Assembly: GCA_964529745.1 (NCBI GenBank)
Contig: CAZGZR010000126.1
Coordinates: 1-6,597, forward strand
Direction: 5' to 3'
DNA: 6,597 bases
From: RBG-16-57-9 sp964529745
GTDB lineage: Archaea; Thermoproteota; Bathyarchaeia; TCS64
Shown here: positions 5,016 through 6,597 of the stretch, in pieces
How positions within the stretch are numbered: position 1 is the first letter of the stretch
Layout of the letters: each line of letters opens with the position of its first letter
Notes under the pieces: generated by a model
What the model was told of the DNA's origin: nothing
The model's database searches: none
What the model saw: the letters and a program-made list of their open reading frames with translations, nothing else
Program-made: the position numbers and the translations under genes

Positions 5016-6201
5016 CTCCTCTACGCTCCTTTATCTTCTCTATGAGACGGGGAACCACCTCATATAAATCTCCGACAACCCCGAGGCTGGATATCTTGAA
5101 GATGGGTGCCTCCGGGTCCTTGTTCACCGCTATTATCACGTCGCTGGTCTTCATGCCAGCCTGGTGCTGGACGGCGCCGCTTATGCCGCAAGCCATGTAG
5201 ACTTGGGGCCTGACGGTCCTGCCGCTGAGGCCCACCTGGTGCCTGTAGTCTATCCAGCCCTCGTCCACGGTAGGCCGGGAGGCGCCGACGGCGGCCCCCA
5301 GGGTGGCTGCCAGCTCCCCGATGAGCTTGAAGCCGCCGGGGTCGCCCATGCCGAGGCCGCCCGAGACTATGAGGTCGGCCTCGCTTATGCTGACCTCCTC
5401 CTTGGCCTCGTCGAAGCCGAGGACCTTGACCCGGTCCCTCAATTTGGACACATCGACGGGCTTCTCCACCACGACGCCTTCGGGGCTGTCTAACTTCTCG
5501 GCCTCGGGGAACATCTTGTACCTGACGGTGGCCATCTGGGGTCTGCTCTTGGGCGTGATGATGGTGGCCATTATGTTGCCGCCGTAGGCGGGCCGCGTCT
5601 GCCTCAGCAACCCCGTCTCTGGGTCTATGTCCAGGTACGTGCAGTCCGCGGTCAGCCCGGTGTGCAGCTTGGCGGCGACCCTGGGCCCCAGGCTCCTGCC
5701 GAGGCTCGTGGCACCTATGAGGAATATGCTGGGCTTCTCCTCCCTGCAGCACTGCGCCAGCAAGTCGGTGTACGGGTCGTCCCTGAACTCGGCGAGCACC
5801 GGGTCGTCGTACAGGAACACCTTGTCCGCGCCCCTGTTGATTAGCTCCTCGGCGCCTTCATTCACTCCGCTGCCGACTATTACTGCGTAGACTGGCTCGC
5901 CTAGCTGGGCGGCAAGCTCATGGGCCTCCCCCAGCAGCTCGTAGCTCACAGGGTGGACCCTCCCGCCCCGCTGCTCGGCGTACACCATGACGCCGCGGTA
6001 CTCGGAGAGGTCAACGGCCTCGGCCTCGCGCATCTCTATTGCGCCAACTGGGCAGGCATCCACGCACTGGCCGCAGGCCCTGCACGCCTCGTTGATGACG
6101 GCCCTGCCCTCGACCATGTCTATGGCGCCGAAGGGGCAGACCTCCACGCATACGCCGCAGCCGGTGCAGGCGTCCGTTACCCTGACGGGTACCTCGCCCA
6201 T
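5008..6201 (-). CDS. etfA: Electron transfer flavoprotein alpha subunit with N-terminal 2[4Fe-4S] ferredoxin domain
   Basis: A 397-residue EtfA. Residues 1-55 form a bacterial-type ferredoxin with two full CxxCxxCxxxCP motifs (Cys12/15/18/22 and Cys40/43/46/50). Residues 68 to about 265 are the ETF N-terminal Rossmann-like domain, including GATSLGRSLGPRVAAKL and a following TGLTADCTYLDID stretch. Residues 277-390 are the FAD-binding C-terminal domain: GASRPTVDEGW (306-316, Arg309), QVGLSGRTVRPQ (322-333), GISGAVQH (339-346), NKDPEAPIF (360-368), and GVVGD (374-378). With EtfB it carries electrons between ferredoxin/NAD and the adjacent dehydrogenase. A ferredoxin fused to EtfA is typical of the confurcating Ldh-EtfAB of acetogens. 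The ATG directly follows the etfB stop (TAGATG), with AAGGTGAT (6213-6206, minus) as a strong SD 4 nt upstream. The protein is complete and GC-rich, like its neighbours. Confidence 0.95.
   Translation of the reverse strand: MGEVPVRVTDACTGCGVCVEVCPFGAIDMVEGRAVINEACRACGQCVDACPVGAIEMREAEAVDLSEYRGVMVYAEQRGGRVHPVSYELLGEAHELAAQLGEPVYAVIVGSGVNEGAEELINRGADKVFLYDDPVLAEFRDDPYTDLLAQCCREEKPSIFLIGATSLGRSLGPRVAAKLHTGLTADCTYLDIDPETGLLRQTRPAYGGNIMATIITPKSRPQMATVRYKMFPEAEKLDSPEGVVVEKPVDVSKLRDRVKVLGFDEAKEEVSISEADLIVSGGLGMGDPGGFKLIGELAATLGAAVGASRPTVDEGWIDYRHQVGLSGRTVRPQVYMACGISGAVQHQAGMKTSDVIIAVNKDPEAPIFKISSLGVVGDLYEVVPRLIEKIKERRGDG
5026..5032 (-). promoter_or_regulatory. SD motif of the glcD-like gene
   Basis: AAAGGAG on the minus strand lies inside the 3' end of etfA, 10 nt before the ATG at 5015; a second purine run, GAGGAG (5021-5016), abuts the ATG. 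It supports translation of the downstream gene from a polycistronic mRNA. Confidence 0.5.
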
Positions 6202-6597
6202 CTAGATCACCTTGCACTCCTCTAGCTTCGCCAGTATGGCGTCGGCCAGCTCGTCCGGGGTCCCCTCCACTATTTCGCCGGCCTCGGGGGCCTCGGGCTC
6301 GAACACCTTCACGACCCTGGTGAAGCTGCCGTCCAGGCCCACCTCGTCGGGCGGCATCTTGAGGTCCTCGTTGGTGATCTCCTTGATCTCGGTCTTCTTG
6401 GCCTTGAGGCGGCCCCTGAGGGTGGCCAGCCGGGGCTGGTTGATGTCCTTGCCCACGGTCACGAGGAGGGGCATGGGTGCCTGGAGGGTCTCGACGCCCT
6501 CGTCCATGTTCCTCTTCAGGGTCACCTTGCCGCCGCCGACCTCTGTGATCTCGCTGACGTAGCAGGCGTGGGGCATGCCCAGGTGCTCGGCCATCTC
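6202..6597 (-). CDS. etfB: Electron transfer flavoprotein beta subunit, C-terminal half, runs off the right edge
   Basis: The frame is open to the window end, so the Met codon at 6594 is internal rather than the start; 131 residues remain of a protein normally near 260. It begins in the conserved MAEHLGMPHACYV stretch and contains the EtfB signature LLVTVGKDINQPRLATLRG followed by RLKAKK (fragment residues 44-68). In known ETFs this loop docks onto the partner dehydrogenase. The C-terminal arm (about 75-131) is acidic, ending LEECKVI. The part that would show NAD binding and the bifurcating flavin lies outside, so bifurcation cannot be judged from this subunit. It is the first visible gene of etfB-etfA-glcD, and its TAG directly abuts the etfA ATG, which indicates translational coupling. 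Confidence 0.93.
   Translation of the reverse strand, partial: EMAEHLGMPHACYVSEITEVGGGKVTLKRNMDEGVETLQAPMPLLVTVGKDINQPRLATLRGRLKAKKTEIKEITNEDLKMPPDEVGLDGSFTRVVKVFEPEAPEAGEIVEGTPDELADAILAKLEECKVI
6206..6213 (-). promoter_or_regulatory. etfA: Strong SD motif of etfA inside etfB
   Basis: AAGGTGAT on the minus strand matches the archaeal anti-SD (16S 3' end AUCACCUCC) and sits 4 nt before the etfA ATG at 6201. It fixes that start and shows that internal operon genes here use SD initiation. Confidence 0.7.

Overview
The window reads as chromosomal DNA of a GC-rich archaeon, most probably from the TACK side (Nitrososphaeria, Bathyarchaeia or a thermophilic relative; the exact lineage cannot be fixed from this sequence). 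The evidence is an Alba chromatin protein, an archaea-specific threonyl-tRNA synthetase editing domain, archaeal TATA-like boxes about 26-34 nt upstream of start codons (leaderless or very short leaders), and SD motifs only at genes inside an operon.

Layout. (a) 1-2425, minus strand: three genes in one direction. The first transcribed is a Helicobacter PgdA-like polysaccharide deacetylase (2425-1631). It is followed by an unrecognised beta-rich 349-residue protein (1557-508) and by a second deacetylase with a classical TFDDG motif (416 to the left edge, partial). About 130-1655 is strikingly AT-rich against GC-rich flanks. Its left border falls inside the coding sequence of the second deacetylase and its right border at the last codons of the first, so this block looks recombined or transferred. 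(b) 2426-2605: a 180-bp divergent promoter region. (c) 2606-3615, plus strand: an Alba protein carrying a Lys/Ala/Pro linker and a C-terminal helix-hairpin-helix domain, then a free-standing 137-residue ThrRS editing domain. (d) 3612-6597, minus strand: a tight etfB-etfA-glcD operon whose gene order matches the bacterial electron-confurcating lactate dehydrogenase (LctBCD, Ldh-EtfAB). EtfA has an N-terminal two-cluster ferredoxin domain. The operon meets the editing-domain gene tail to tail at a shared CTAG.

How the genes work together. EtfB, EtfA and the GlcD-like flavoprotein probably form one complex that couples oxidation of a 2-hydroxyacid such as D-lactate or glycolate to NAD+ and ferredoxin chemistry. 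The Alba fusion serves chromatin, and the editing protein probably clears mischarged seryl-tRNA(Thr). The two deacetylases and the AT-rich gene between them look like part of a cell-surface or exopolysaccharide locus.

No RNA gene, CRISPR array, transposase or insertion sequence was seen, and no gene-free stretch exceeds 180 bp.
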